The notes: generated from the sequence alone by a model not told the origin. DNA of 64,000 nucleotides from Candidatus Sulfotelmatobacter sp. (GCA_036500765.1 DASYBM010000001.1:226412-290411); one strand, 5' to 3'; shown: positions 22,662 to 32,019, numbered from the stretch's first letter. Numbers and translations: made by a program.

Positions 22662-24710
22662 TCAATCTGCGCCTCTCCAGGTTACCTGTCCATAAACGCT
22701 CCTTTTCACGCCGACCAACCCCGTGGGGTCGCCACCGAACTCGGCATGATGTGGCTGCAACAGATTTTGACCGGTGACCGATAGCTCCAAACGCGAGGCG
22801 AGGTTCCACCCCAGCCAGGCGTCCGCCGTGCTGTAGCTCTTGACCCCTTGCGCCGGCAAGGCCGCCACGTAACGGTATGCCGGGTCAAATTCGAATCGTT
22901 TAGGCAAGGTTAAAATTGCCTGGGCAGTTGCTTCATGGTGCGGGCTCGACCCCTCGTAGGTCGAAACATAACTGGTTTTCGTGTGGGTTGGCTTATCCAG
23001 CAGATCCATGCTCAAGTAGGAATAAGACGCCTTCAATTCCATCCACCGGGCCGCCTTCCAATCCGGCGCTATTTCTCCTCCATTCGTAGAGCCCATGATG
23101 CCGTTGGCGAATGGAAGCGAGAGCAGAGTGTAGCCGGGTGGAGGCGAACTCACGATCGAAACCGTGGCGTTTCCATAACTTTCGAGGTCGTTATACTTGT
23201 TGTGGAAGGCGGCCACAACCAGGTAAAGCCGCGAATTCACCAGCTTCCGATACCCCGCTTCATAGCTCAACAGCGTTTCCGAAACAAACTTCCCGTTGTC
23301 GCAGACGCAGACGTAAAGCGGAGCAGGCGGGGCATTGCTGACAAACCCCGTCAGTTGCAGATCCTCGTCAACGCGGGAAGGCGTGCGCACCGCGCGCGAT
23401 ACGGCTCCCCAGAATGTCTGATGAGGAGTAGGCGTCCACAAAACGCGCCCGCTCGGTTGGTTTTCCCAACCGGTGAAAATGTTGTGTTCGAACTTCGACC
23501 CAACCGTTAACCAGAGTTTGTTCTGAACGATTGCGATCTGGTCCTGTGCAAACAGACTATAGAGATTGTCGGCCTCGTGATGGGGCAGGAAATTAACGGT
23601 CGCGACCGTTTGGATCAGGTCGCTGGGACTCCAGCGCGCTCCCAGTCCCCAGACAATCTCATTTCGCTGGAGGACGAAATGGTGAATTGCATCAAAGTCA
23701 AAGGTATTTCGAGTCTCCCCCAGTTGCGGCCCCAGCCTGTAGGTCCGGTCATAATAGGCTTGAACCTGAAAATCGGAGCCGCCGCTTAGTTCGCGACGCC
23801 AGCGCGCGAGGAGGTTTCCCCCCGACACATATTGCGTTCCATCGACGTTCAGCTGGGCCGGCGGCGAAAGATAAGCGATGCCGATCTGCTGTCCGATATG
23901 GCCTTTGTAAAGGTCACCCTGAACGGTGAGCCTGTCACGAGCGGTTGGACTCGAGTCCGCCCGAAAACCGGCTTGCCCTAACTGCCAATCATCATAGTTG
24001 TCGCCGTTCACGTGGTAGCCAGGTGAGCGCCCGAATCCTATGGCATAGGCGCGGTAGTCGAACCCATCACCATGGCCGCCGCCATACCGGATTGCTCCTG
24101 CACCTCGATCGGAATTTCCCGCGCCCGCGGTGGCGAGCTCTCCATGAGTTTCCTTGGCACTCTTCGTAATAATATTGATCACGCCGTTGACCGCATTCGA
24201 TCCCCAGATCGTCCCTCCGGGCCCGCGAATCACCTCGATGCGGTCGACGTCGGCAAGGAGCAGGTTTTGAAGATTCCACTCGACCCCGGCGAACAGGGGA
24301 GTGTAGACGCTGCGGCCATCGATCAATACCAATACCGATTTCGAGAAGCCGCTGCCGAATCCGCGTATGCCTACGGCCCACACGCTCGAATTGACTCTGG
24401 CAACTTCAACGCCAGGCACGAGTCGAAGAACCTCCGGAATGCTTGTGGCCCCAGACCTTCGAATGTCCTCCTGGGTAAGAACGTAGACCGCAGCCGGAGT
24501 TCGCCAAACCTGCTCGGGCTCCTTGGAAGCGGTCGTCACCTCCACATCGCCGAGCTGCTCCAGGCTCAGATGTTTAAGGGTCACGCTGCTGTTTTGATCG
24601 CTTTCAGGGCCATCGGCCCAGCTCGTGCCGGCCAAGCCTGCGCCCAATAATAGGCATGACAAAATATCCAGGAAGAGTCTGATTGCGGTCCAGTAGCGTG
24701 CGTCGTTCAT
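22662..24710 (-). CDS. TonB-dependent outer membrane receptor
   Basis: A 682-residue TonB-dependent receptor, the first gene of an operon with YfiR and a CHASE8 kinase. It has a signal peptide ending TSWADG, then a TonB-box-like stretch (LEQLGDVEVTTASKEPEQV). The plug domain follows (TPAAVYVLTQEDIRRSGATSIPEVLRLVPGVEVARV...DVDRIEVIRGPGGTIWGSNAVNGVINIITK, about 70-190), then the beta barrel ending in ...YGQVTWRG. The start of the barrel (GELATAGAGNSDRG) is of the colicin-I/vitamin-receptor type. The substrate cannot be told from sequence. Confidence 0.93.
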   Translation of the reverse strand: MNDARYWTAIRLFLDILSCLLLGAGLAGTSWADGPESDQNSSVTLKHLSLEQLGDVEVTTASKEPEQVWRTPAAVYVLTQEDIRRSGATSIPEVLRLVPGVEVARVNSSVWAVGIRGFGSGFSKSVLVLIDGRSVYTPLFAGVEWNLQNLLLADVDRIEVIRGPGGTIWGSNAVNGVINIITKSAKETHGELATAGAGNSDRGAGAIRYGGGHGDGFDYRAYAIGFGRSPGYHVNGDNYDDWQLGQAGFRADSSPTARDRLTVQGDLYKGHIGQQIGIAYLSPPAQLNVDGTQYVSGGNLLARWRRELSGGSDFQVQAYYDRTYRLGPQLGETRNTFDFDAIHHFVLQRNEIVWGLGARWSPSDLIQTVATVNFLPHHEADNLYSLFAQDQIAIVQNKLWLTVGSKFEHNIFTGWENQPSGRVLWTPTPHQTFWGAVSRAVRTPSRVDEDLQLTGFVSNAPPAPLYVCVCDNGKFVSETLLSYEAGYRKLVNSRLYLVVAAFHNKYNDLESYGNATVSIVSSPPPGYTLLSLPFANGIMGSTNGGEIAPDWKAARWMELKASYSYLSMDLLDKPTHTKTSYVSTYEGSSPHHEATAQAILTLPKRFEFDPAYRYVAALPAQGVKSYSTADAWLGWNLASRLELSVTGQNLLQPHHAEFGGDPTGLVGVKRSVYGQVTWRGAD

Positions 24711-25001
24711 GAGCCGGGTCTAATTACTGAGGTCTTAGTGTTCTTGTGTCATCGGCCGGGAAGCATAATGACTTCAATCGGGTCTTGGCTGCCCATTCTC
24801 AACGACTGAAGCGCCAGGACTGCCGCTCTGCTTATGGGTACGCCCGTGCAATTAATGCCTAGAAAATCGTTTTCCTAACTCCACCGCTCTTGTGCAATAA
24901 TTCCTCCCCGGAACCCCTCCGCGCCGGCCGAGCGCTGTCACGGATGCTCTTGAACAAAATTGGACCAAAATTCGACCAACATTTTGTGAGGCGAAAATCT
25001 C
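24711..25001. promoter_or_regulatory. Divergent promoter region
   Basis: A 291-base spacer between the divergent TonB receptor operon and the exported oxidoreductase. It must hold both promoters, but I see no consensus -35/-10 pair. Close to the oxidoreductase start there is GGACCAAAATTCGACCAACATTTTG (split: ACCAAAATTCG at 24964 and ACCAACATTTTG at 24975), a motif partly shared with the upstream region of the gene at 17292-17561. Confidence 0.4.
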
Positions 25002-26366
25002 ATGGCTAAGTTTCCCCTGTCTCGCCGTCAATTCATCAACCTTGGAGCGGGCGCTCTCGCCGCCTCGACTGTAGCCAAAAATATCCTGCAGCCTCATCTG
25101 CTTTCCGCATCACCCCGTCCGGTCGCTCCCAGCGATACCATCCGCTTCGCATCCATCGGCACCGGCATTCGCGGATGCGAGCATCTCGAAGCGTCGCTCA
25201 GCGTTCCCGGCATTCAGTGCGTCGCCGTCTGCGATCTTTATGACAGCCGCCACACCGCCGCGCAGGAATCCGTCAAGAATCCCAGCGTCCCCGCCACCCG
25301 CGACTATCGCTCCATCCTCGACCGCAAGGACGTCGACTCCGTCCTCATCGCCACCATGGACCACCAACATCGCCACATCTTCGAAGATGCCTGCGCCGCC
25401 GGCAAAGACATTTACTGCGAGAAGCCCATGTCGCACACCGTGGAAGACGGATTCGCCATGATGGAAGCCGCGCAAAAAAATAAACGCATGGTGTGCATCG
25501 GCAGCCAGCGCGTCAGTTCCATCCTCTACGCCAAAGCCAAAGAAATTTACGACTCCGGCAAACTCGGCGAAGTCTTCTCCATCAACGCCTATTGGGACCG
25601 CAACTCTCCCAGCGGCGCCTGGGTTTATCCCGTTCCCCCCGACGCCAGCGAAAAGACCATCGACTGGAACACTTTCCTGGGCAATGCCCCCAAGCGCCCC
25701 TTCGATCCCGTCCGCTTCTTCCGCTGGCGCTGCTTCACGGATTACGGCGAAGGCCTCGGCGGCGATCTTTTTGTACACCTACTCTCTGGCATCCAGTTCA
25801 TCACCGGCATCAATCAGCCCGCGCAGCGCGCCATGTCCTCCGGCGGTCTGTTCCATTTCAAAGACGGCCGCGAATTCCCCGACCTGATCGAAACTCTCTA
25901 CGAGTATCCCAACTGCCGCGTCACCCTGCGCTGCAACCTCAACAACGACGGCGGAGAGTTCATCGGCTTCTACGGCACCAAAGGCACCATGATCATCAAA
26001 GACGCGACTCTAAGCTACAAGCCGCAGGACACGCGTCCCCGGCCTGAAGACTATTCGATTTACGGTTGGCCAAAGGCGCTGCGCGACCAATATCTCCAGC
26101 AGTGGCAATTGGACCACCCCATGCCACCCGCCCTGGTATCGAAAACCGAAGAGGAAGGCGAGTCCTACGCCCTGCCTCGCGGATACAGCGACACCGTCGA
26201 TCACCAGACCAACTTCTACAATGCCGTGCGCACCCGCAAACCCGTCGTCGAAAACGAAGTCTTCGGCAACCACGCCGCCATCGGCTGCCACTTGGCAAAC
26301 TTCTCTTACTTCAACCAGGACGTTGCCGTCTGGGACGAGAAAACGAAAAAAATCGTGAAGGGATAA
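25002..26366 (+). CDS. Tat-exported Gfo/Idh/MocA family oxidoreductase
   Basis: A 454-residue NAD(P)-binding oxidoreductase. It has a twin-arginine-like signal (SRRQFINLGAGALAASTVA), then the Rossmann fold (IRFASIGTGIRGCEHLEA near 46), VCDLYDSR, DVDSVLIATMDHQHRHIFEDACAAGKDIYCEKPMSHTVEDG (the EKP motif of the family, about 140) and a C-terminal alpha/beta domain with EFIGFYGTKGTMIIKD. The family oxidises sugars or related polyols, often with a tightly bound cofactor when exported. It is a single gene followed by a hairpin at 26403-26441. Confidence 0.92.
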   Translation: MAKFPLSRRQFINLGAGALAASTVAKNILQPHLLSASPRPVAPSDTIRFASIGTGIRGCEHLEASLSVPGIQCVAVCDLYDSRHTAAQESVKNPSVPATRDYRSILDRKDVDSVLIATMDHQHRHIFEDACAAGKDIYCEKPMSHTVEDGFAMMEAAQKNKRMVCIGSQRVSSILYAKAKEIYDSGKLGEVFSINAYWDRNSPSGAWVYPVPPDASEKTIDWNTFLGNAPKRPFDPVRFFRWRCFTDYGEGLGGDLFVHLLSGIQFITGINQPAQRAMSSGGLFHFKDGREFPDLIETLYEYPNCRVTLRCNLNNDGGEFIGFYGTKGTMIIKDATLSYKPQDTRPRPEDYSIYGWPKALRDQYLQQWQLDHPMPPALVSKTEEEGESYALPRGYSDTVDHQTNFYNAVRTRKPVVENEVFGNHAAIGCHLANFSYFNQDVAVWDEKTKKIVKG

Positions 26367-26402
26367 ACGTTAGCGACAAGTTTCCCCCAAGTGCAGTCGG
26401 GT

Positions 26403-26441
26403 GCCCCATTTCTCGCGCGTTCTTTGCGCGAGAAGTGGGGC
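26403..26441 (+). terminator. Strong hairpin after the oxidoreductase gene
   Basis: The inverted repeat GCCCCATTTCTCGCGC / GCGCGAGAAGTGGGGC has a 16-bp stem with one mismatch and a short GTTCTTT loop, followed by TTCTGTTTT. It is a copy of the GTGCCCCA repeat family and could end transcription of the upstream gene. Confidence 0.6.
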
Positions 26442-26605
26442 TTCTGTTTTCGCGAAGATTTCGATTGGAGGCGTTTGTCCATCCATCATGCCGTAAGTGG
26501 ACTACCGTTTGTCGGCTGCAATGTGTGAAATTCTTTTCGCTCTATGCAGGGTGTCGAATTACATGTAAGATTCCTCGGATTTTTCAAGTCCCGGGAGATT
26601 TCACC

Positions 26606-28006
26606 ATGTTTTGTCGGACCCTCGCGATAGCAATCCTGGCATCTCTACTCGCTCTCCCGACAGCTTCGGCGCGCCCGATCCGCTTCGCGGCTGCGACGAC
26701 TACGACCAGCGGCATCTCTCACACAGTTCGCGTGGCGGTCGGCGACTTCAACCACGACGGCAATCCCGATCTCGCAATCTCCAGCACCTACAACCAAGTT
26801 GCGGTTTTTCTTGGTAACGGCGACGGGACCTTTAGCGGCCCAACGATCTACAACCTCACTTTCTACGTTACCGGCTCGGTGGCTGTCGGAGACTTCAATC
26901 ACGATGGCAAACTCGATCTCGCGGTCGTGGGCGGAGACACTTCTGGCAACGGACTCGCCTTCCTCTCAGGCAATGGCGACGGCTCATTCAACCCTCCGGT
27001 CTACTTCCAGACCACTCTCGGCGGCGCCTCGATTGTGGCCGTCGCCCGCGACTTTAATCATGATCACAACTTGGACTTGTTTGTCGGGGGCAACGGCAGC
27101 AGTCAAGTACTTCTGGGAGATGGAAAGGGGAATTTTCAGAATGGCCAACTGGAAAGCGTGTACGGTGACGGCGTGGCGGTCGGCGACTTCAACAGTGATG
27201 GAAACCTCGACGTCGCCTCCACCCAGCCTTACCCCTACTACAACTCGACCGGCGTATCGATCCTGCTCGGAAACGGAGATGGCACGTTCCAGTCCCCGCT
27301 GGCCTATTCCGGCATGGAGGAGCCTTATGCGATCGCTGCTGGAGACTTCAACGGCGATAAGAAACTTGACCTGGCAATCGGAGATTACCTCTTCAATACC
27401 GTCGTCATTCTGCAGGGTAATGGCAATGGCACATTCACGAACATCGGCCAATGGTACGCAGGCGGCAATCCGGGCGCGATCGTCGTTTCCGATTTCAATC
27501 TTGATGGCAAGGCCGACTTGGCCGTGTCAGATTACAGTGGCAATGACGTCGACGTCTTAACCGGGCAAGGAGATGGCACGTTCCCTGGTTCAATATTTCT
27601 CTCAACCGGCGCCGGCGCTTCCGACGTCGTGGCTGTCGACCTGAACCACGACGGCTCTGCGGACCTTGTGGTGGTTAACAATGTGGACGACACTTTCAGT
27701 GTTCTGCTCAATGCAGCCGGAACTTACGTGCAGATCACAAGTTCGCCTAACCCCTCCCGCCTGGGCCAACCCGTGACCTTTACAGCTACTGTTAAGGGCA
27801 GCGTGACTAAATCTTCGACTCCTTCGGGCACCGTAGTTTTTAAGGATGGTGCAATTATTCTGGCAAACGTTCCGCTTGCCAGTGGCACTGCGGCATTTAC
27901 TACATCGTCCTTGAGACAAGGCCGTCACAACATAACTGCGACGTATACCGGAGACATCGCCTTCAATCCACACGAACCAGCGACACTGATGCAACGAGTC
28001 CAATAG
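26606..28006 (+). CDS. Secreted FG-GAP/VCBS repeat protein with Ig-like C terminus
   Basis: A 466-residue exported protein. The ATG at 26606 has GGGAG upstream and begins a signal peptide (FCRTLAIAILASLLALPTASA). Residues about 40-375 contain at least six FG-GAP/VCBS-type repeats of the form VAVGDFNHDGNPDLAI...LGNGDGTF, which make calcium-binding beta-propeller blades (DFNxDGxxDL loops). The last 90 residues resemble a bacterial Ig-like domain (PVTFTATVKG...SGTVVFKDG...HNITATYTGD). Probably a surface or extracellular protein; no catalytic domain is visible. Confidence 0.88.
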   Translation: MFCRTLAIAILASLLALPTASARPIRFAAATTTTSGISHTVRVAVGDFNHDGNPDLAISSTYNQVAVFLGNGDGTFSGPTIYNLTFYVTGSVAVGDFNHDGKLDLAVVGGDTSGNGLAFLSGNGDGSFNPPVYFQTTLGGASIVAVARDFNHDHNLDLFVGGNGSSQVLLGDGKGNFQNGQLESVYGDGVAVGDFNSDGNLDVASTQPYPYYNSTGVSILLGNGDGTFQSPLAYSGMEEPYAIAAGDFNGDKKLDLAIGDYLFNTVVILQGNGNGTFTNIGQWYAGGNPGAIVVSDFNLDGKADLAVSDYSGNDVDVLTGQGDGTFPGSIFLSTGAGASDVVAVDLNHDGSADLVVVNNVDDTFSVLLNAAGTYVQITSSPNPSRLGQPVTFTATVKGSVTKSSTPSGTVVFKDGAIILANVPLASGTAAFTTSSLRQGRHNITATYTGDIAFNPHEPATLMQRVQ

Positions 28007-28119
28007 CATCGTAGTTACCCATTGCAGCCGATTCTCGAAAGAGTTCTATCTTCCGCCCGCTCGCTTGACAATCATTCCGCTTGGGCATCCACTTAATAAG
28101 TTGATCGGAGGCGTCTCAT

Positions 28120-29979
28120 ATGTTTCGCTCCCGCATTTGCGCAATTCCGATATTCCTCAGCCTCGCCTGTACCCTTCTGCCCGCTCAATCCGACTCTTCC
28201 GCGCCCGCCACCCAATCGGCGCAGGCCTCATCCGACATCCCCACCTTCCGTAGCACCGTCCGCCGCGTCGTCGTCGACGTCGTCGTTCGCGACCAGAACA
28301 ATATGGCGGTTCACGGTCTCGCCGCCAAAGATTTCGTCCTTACCGAAGACGGCCGCCCGCAAAACATTCTCTCCTTCGATGTCCACGAGTTCGATACGCC
28401 ATCGATCTCTATTCCCCCCAACACCCATCTCCCGACGAACAACTTCGTGAATATTCCCCCCGTCCCGGAGCGCGGCCCGCTCTACGTAATTCTTTACGAC
28501 CTCGTCAACATCGAGATCGCCGACCAGCCCGACGCCCGACGCCAGGTCATGAACTTCATCAAGAAGAAGCCCGACGGAACCCGCTTCGCCCTCTTCGTTC
28601 ACTCCGACACTCTCGCCCTGGTGCAGGGTTTCACCGACGACAAGAGTCTTCTGTACGCCGCCCTCGATCCTTCGCATCCCAAGCCGCACGTCCCCATGGT
28701 TTTCATGATGGGCAAGAATCTCGGCTTCGGCGACCCCGTCTCGACCATGAATATCCTGACCCAGGTCACGCAGTTTCTCGAAGGCGTTCCCGGACACAAG
28801 AATTTGATCTGGCTGGCCGGAACTTTTCCGCTTGCGCTCGCTCCCCGCCGCGAAGATCCGCGCGAATACGAGGACGACATCAAAGCCGAACTCAATGTGC
28901 TGACCCGCGCCGAGGTGGCGATTTATCCCATCAATGTCGGTGGCGTGCCTGTCAATCCTCCCGGCCAATTAACCGGAGCAAGACCAAACGGCGGCGCCGC
29001 CAGCCAGACCGCCACTGCCGGCGCCCAAATGACCGCAGCGGGCGCGACGGGCCAACACCCAACCAGCGGCCTCGGAGAATTGGGTTCCGGCGGCCAGGCT
29101 GACGCCGCTGGAATGGTGCAAGTCATGCAAACCGAAAGCACCTTCGATTCCGCCATCACCGACTACATGGTGCAGAAAGCCATTGCCGAGGCCACCGGCG
29201 GCCGCGCCTGGTGGAGCACCAACGACATCACCGGCGCACTCGAGGAAGCCACCGAGGTCGATGGCAATTACTACGAGTTGACTTACTCGCCCACCAACAC
29301 CAGCGATGAAGGCCGACGCCGCAGCATTCGCGTGAAGCTCGACCAAAAGGGATATCAACTCGCTTATCGCCGCTTCTATTTCATGGGCGCTTACTCGGCC
29401 CGACCGCAATTATCCAAAGATCAACCGGCGGCCGCGTCCGTCGCCACCGCCGAAAACGATACGCTTCAACCCAATATGAAACACGGCGCTCCCATGCTCC
29501 ACGATCTTCTCTTTTCCGCGCACGTCCGCGCCGACGGCATTCCCGCGAAAGCCACGGCAGAACAAATGGCCCAACTGGCCGAGCAGCCGGGCTATGCCGG
29601 CACGCGCAAAAAAGACAAACCGATGTCGTCCGTCGACGTACAGAAATATCTGGTGGATTACCGCGTAACTGACAAAGCTCTCGTCTCGAAAGCCGCCGGC
29701 AGCAAGCCCGCGCAATTCGAATTCGCCGCCGCCGCCTTCGATGACGACAGCCGCATGCTCAACGGCGTCATCAACAACGCCAGCGGAGAAACTTCCGTCA
29801 ACCCGGAGACCAGCAAGTCCGGCGTCTTCCGCGTCCGCCAGGAGATTTACGTTCCCGCCGCCGCCTCCTGGATTCGCATCGGCGTCCGCGACAAATCCAG
29901 CAACCGCGTCGGCACCCTCGAAGTCCATCTCCCGCTCGCCCCCGAAACGCCGATCCCCGCCACAACATCGGCCCGTTAG
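28120..29979 (+). CDS. VWFA-related Acidobacterial domain protein
   Basis: A 619-residue exported protein with a signal peptide (CAIPIFLSLACTLLPAQS). The pattern FRSTVRRVVVDVVVRDQNNMAVHGLAAKDFVLTEDGRPQNILSFDVHE at about 44-90 is characteristic of the VWFA-related Acidobacterial domain. A VWA-like region follows (YVILYDLVNIEIADQPDARRQVMNFIKKK...TRFALFVHSDTLALVQGFTDD). The middle has an Ala/Gly-rich spacer (about 285-330). GGAGG lies upstream of the ATG. The function is unknown; the domain is expanded in this phylum. Confidence 0.9.
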   Translation: MFRSRICAIPIFLSLACTLLPAQSDSSAPATQSAQASSDIPTFRSTVRRVVVDVVVRDQNNMAVHGLAAKDFVLTEDGRPQNILSFDVHEFDTPSISIPPNTHLPTNNFVNIPPVPERGPLYVILYDLVNIEIADQPDARRQVMNFIKKKPDGTRFALFVHSDTLALVQGFTDDKSLLYAALDPSHPKPHVPMVFMMGKNLGFGDPVSTMNILTQVTQFLEGVPGHKNLIWLAGTFPLALAPRREDPREYEDDIKAELNVLTRAEVAIYPINVGGVPVNPPGQLTGARPNGGAASQTATAGAQMTAAGATGQHPTSGLGELGSGGQADAAGMVQVMQTESTFDSAITDYMVQKAIAEATGGRAWWSTNDITGALEEATEVDGNYYELTYSPTNTSDEGRRRSIRVKLDQKGYQLAYRRFYFMGAYSARPQLSKDQPAAASVATAENDTLQPNMKHGAPMLHDLLFSAHVRADGIPAKATAEQMAQLAEQPGYAGTRKKDKPMSSVDVQKYLVDYRVTDKALVSKAAGSKPAQFEFAAAAFDDDSRMLNGVINNASGETSVNPETSKSGVFRVRQEIYVPAAASWIRIGVRDKSSNRVGTLEVHLPLAPETPIPATTSAR

Positions 29980-30064
29980 ACACCTCGAGAAATTGTCATC
30001 CCGACCGAAGCGGAGGGAACTGCTGTGCCGGATTTGCCTCGGTGAACCCCTGTGCCCTCTGTGG

Positions 30065-30745
30065 TCAAGATCTTTGTCCGCGAGTAGTGGGATGTTTTCG
30101 CTTCGACGAAGCGCTCTTCTGCCGCCGATAAAAATTCCGGAACTTCTCCCGATTCCCGCACCGCGTCATATCGCACCAGCGGCGCTGATGATTTTTGCTG
30201 GTATCCAGAAAAAACCACTCGCAGCTCTTCGAGAAGCATGCCCGCACATAGGCCAGTTGCTCCGTCGCCAGCAGATCGCCCGCCGCGCGCGCAATCGGCC
30301 ACAGCACGCGATCGAAGTCGCGGACATCGTCGAACTTCCACGCGAAGCCGCCTCTCACCGTAACCAGGCTCATGTGCATCGCCGCGTCCTGCGCAAACGC
30401 GTTGAGCTTCGCGAGCGCAGCCGGAGGCACTGGCCGCCGATTAATGACTTCCCAAAATACATCGTGAATCGCTTCCCGCAACTCTCTGCCCCGCACCAGC
30501 GCTTCCTGCGCGCCGCCGGGATTGATGCGGCTCCGCTCCTGCAACCCATCCGCCTGACGCCCATCGAGCAGCCCCGCATCCTCGCCGAAGCGCACGAGAT
30601 CGCTATACGTAACGAGCAACTCTTTCGGCAAGATGTGACGGTCGTCGAGCGTGTTCACGAAGTCGAGGCACACGTTCCCCGCAATCAAATCGAAGCGCGG
30701 CGGATACCGACCTGCGATTTTCTCCTCTTCCCTCTTCTGGTCCAG
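30065..30745 (-). CDS. CGNR zinc-finger / ABATE domain protein, probable regulator
   Basis: A protein of the ABATE-CGNR family. The N-terminal ABATE region reads RFDLIAGNVCLDFVNTLDDR. The C-terminal zinc finger (CFSKSCEWFFLDTSKNHQRRWCDMTRCGNREKFRNFYRR) has the CxxxC...C...CGNR signature and a basic DNA-binding-like tail. The best codon start is unclear. TTG at 30688 would cut the domain, while a CTG at 30743-30745 with AAGGA 6-7 bases upstream gives a complete N terminus (226 residues), so I use CTG. It is divergent from an EamA-type exporter and likely regulates it. Confidence 0.78.
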   Translation of the reverse strand: MDQKREEEKIAGRYPPRFDLIAGNVCLDFVNTLDDRHILPKELLVTYSDLVRFGEDAGLLDGRQADGLQERSRINPGGAQEALVRGRELREAIHDVFWEVINRRPVPPAALAKLNAFAQDAAMHMSLVTVRGGFAWKFDDVRDFDRVLWPIARAAGDLLATEQLAYVRACFSKSCEWFFLDTSKNHQRRWCDMTRCGNREKFRNFYRRQKSASSKRKHPTTRGQRS

Positions 30746-30787
30746 CGGATTTTCCTTTCGCGATCTTCTCTAACCATTAAAACACAC

Positions 30788-30816
30788 TTGACAAGTTAGG
30801 AGCTAACGATTATTAT
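30788..30816 (+). promoter_or_regulatory. Consensus promoter with internal inverted-repeat operator
   Basis: TTGACA (30788-30793) and TATTAT (30811-30816) are separated by exactly 17 bases, a near-ideal housekeeping promoter reading toward the EamA gene. The spacer contains GTTAG-GAG-CTAAC, an inverted repeat (30795-30807). A protein bound there would block RNA polymerase. The divergent CGNR protein is the obvious candidate. Confidence 0.65.
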
Positions 30817-30977
30817 CGACCTAACTCGTAATTGCGCTTTTGGCGGTTAGCTTATGACGACTCAAGTCGGCGCTCGAAGCTACGGCACCCAATCCTCAGC
30901 AAGCAACCGCCAACGAAGAGTTGGCCGGGCAGGAAAAGGTTATAGCCGAAAAGATCATTAACATTGGAGGCAGACGC

Positions 30978-31955
30978 GTGATTGTGCCCAACTCACTTAG
31001 ACCTGCAACCGCTCGCAGCCGTGCGTATTCCACTCAGCTGGCGCTTGCCTTCGCGGCCATCTATATCGTCTGGGGGTCGACCTATCTCGCAATTCGTTAC
31101 GCAGTCGAAACCATTCCTCCGCTCGTCACTGCCGGCATTCGGCACTCGATTGCCGGAGTGATTATGTTCGCTTGGGCCTGGGCTCGCGGCTTTCGTCCCA
31201 CCCGCGCACATTGGATTTCAGGATGCGTCTTGGGAACATTGTTCTTTCTGATCGGCCACGGCTCGCTGCACTGGGCAGAACAATATGTAGGCTCCGGTCT
31301 CGCAGCCTTGCTCGTCGCGACCGAACCCATGTTCATTCTTGTGCTGGCGTGGTTCATGGGGCAGCAGCGGATCAGCCGGCTGAGCGCTCTGGGATTGGGT
31401 TTGGGCGTGCTCGGAGTCGCAATACTGGCGGGCGCCGAGTTGACGATGAAAGGATCGAGCCTGCTCGCAGTGCTGGCCGTGCTGCTGGGCTCGCTCTCAT
31501 GGTCGGCCGGGGTCGTGATCTCGCCCAGGCTCAAATTGCCTGAGGACGCTCTCGGCCGAACTGCGCTGCCCACGCTTTGCGGCGCGGCTATGCTGCTCGC
31601 AGCCGCAGGCCTCACCGGGGAATTTCATGCCACCCATTGGGCCGCCATTTCTCTCCATTCAATTGTGGGCCTGGCCTACCTCATCGTTTTCGGTTCGGTG
31701 GTGGCGTTTACGGCTTACACCTGGCTGTTGCAGCGCTGCCCGCCGGCGCTGGTCGCGACCCACACTTACGCGAATCCAGTGGTTGCCGTATTCCTGGGAT
31801 GGCTCCTAGCATCCGAGCCGCTCACCATGCGCGTCGTGCTGGCGTCAGTTGCCATCCTCGCCGCAATCGTCCTCGTACGCCGCGGAGAACAAGCCACTAA
31901 AGCACCGGCCTCAATCTCGCTGCTGCCCAAACTGCGGAACGAGGAATGTGCTTAA
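30978..31955 (+). CDS. EamA/DMT family transporter
   Basis: A 325-residue membrane protein of the drug/metabolite transporter superfamily with two EamA repeats and about ten transmembrane helices. The GTG at 30978 follows GGAGGC with good spacing; the frame is open from 30921. Characteristic parts are AAIYIVWGSTYLAIRYAVETIPPL, TEPMFILVLAWFM and AYTWLLQRCPPALVATHTYANPVVAVFLGWLLASEPL in the second repeat. Members export amino acids, metabolites or drugs. The consensus promoter upstream and the divergent CGNR gene suggest a regulated exporter. Confidence 0.9.
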   Translation: MIVPNSLRPATARSRAYSTQLALAFAAIYIVWGSTYLAIRYAVETIPPLVTAGIRHSIAGVIMFAWAWARGFRPTRAHWISGCVLGTLFFLIGHGSLHWAEQYVGSGLAALLVATEPMFILVLAWFMGQQRISRLSALGLGLGVLGVAILAGAELTMKGSSLLAVLAVLLGSLSWSAGVVISPRLKLPEDALGRTALPTLCGAAMLLAAAGLTGEFHATHWAAISLHSIVGLAYLIVFGSVVAFTAYTWLLQRCPPALVATHTYANPVVAVFLGWLLASEPLTMRVVLASVAILAAIVLVRRGEQATKAPASISLLPKLRNEECA

Positions 31956-32019
31956 ACGCGAGTAATTGCCTGCCGCTATCACGCCAGTCGCTGTGACCCG
32001 AGCCCAGTCACATCGAGTT

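Noticed and set aside
26066..26605. Upstream extension of the FG-GAP protein over the oxidoreductase 3' end
   Set aside because: The ATG at 26606 has a ribosome-binding site and a signal peptide. The extension is antiphase to the clear Gfo/Idh gene.
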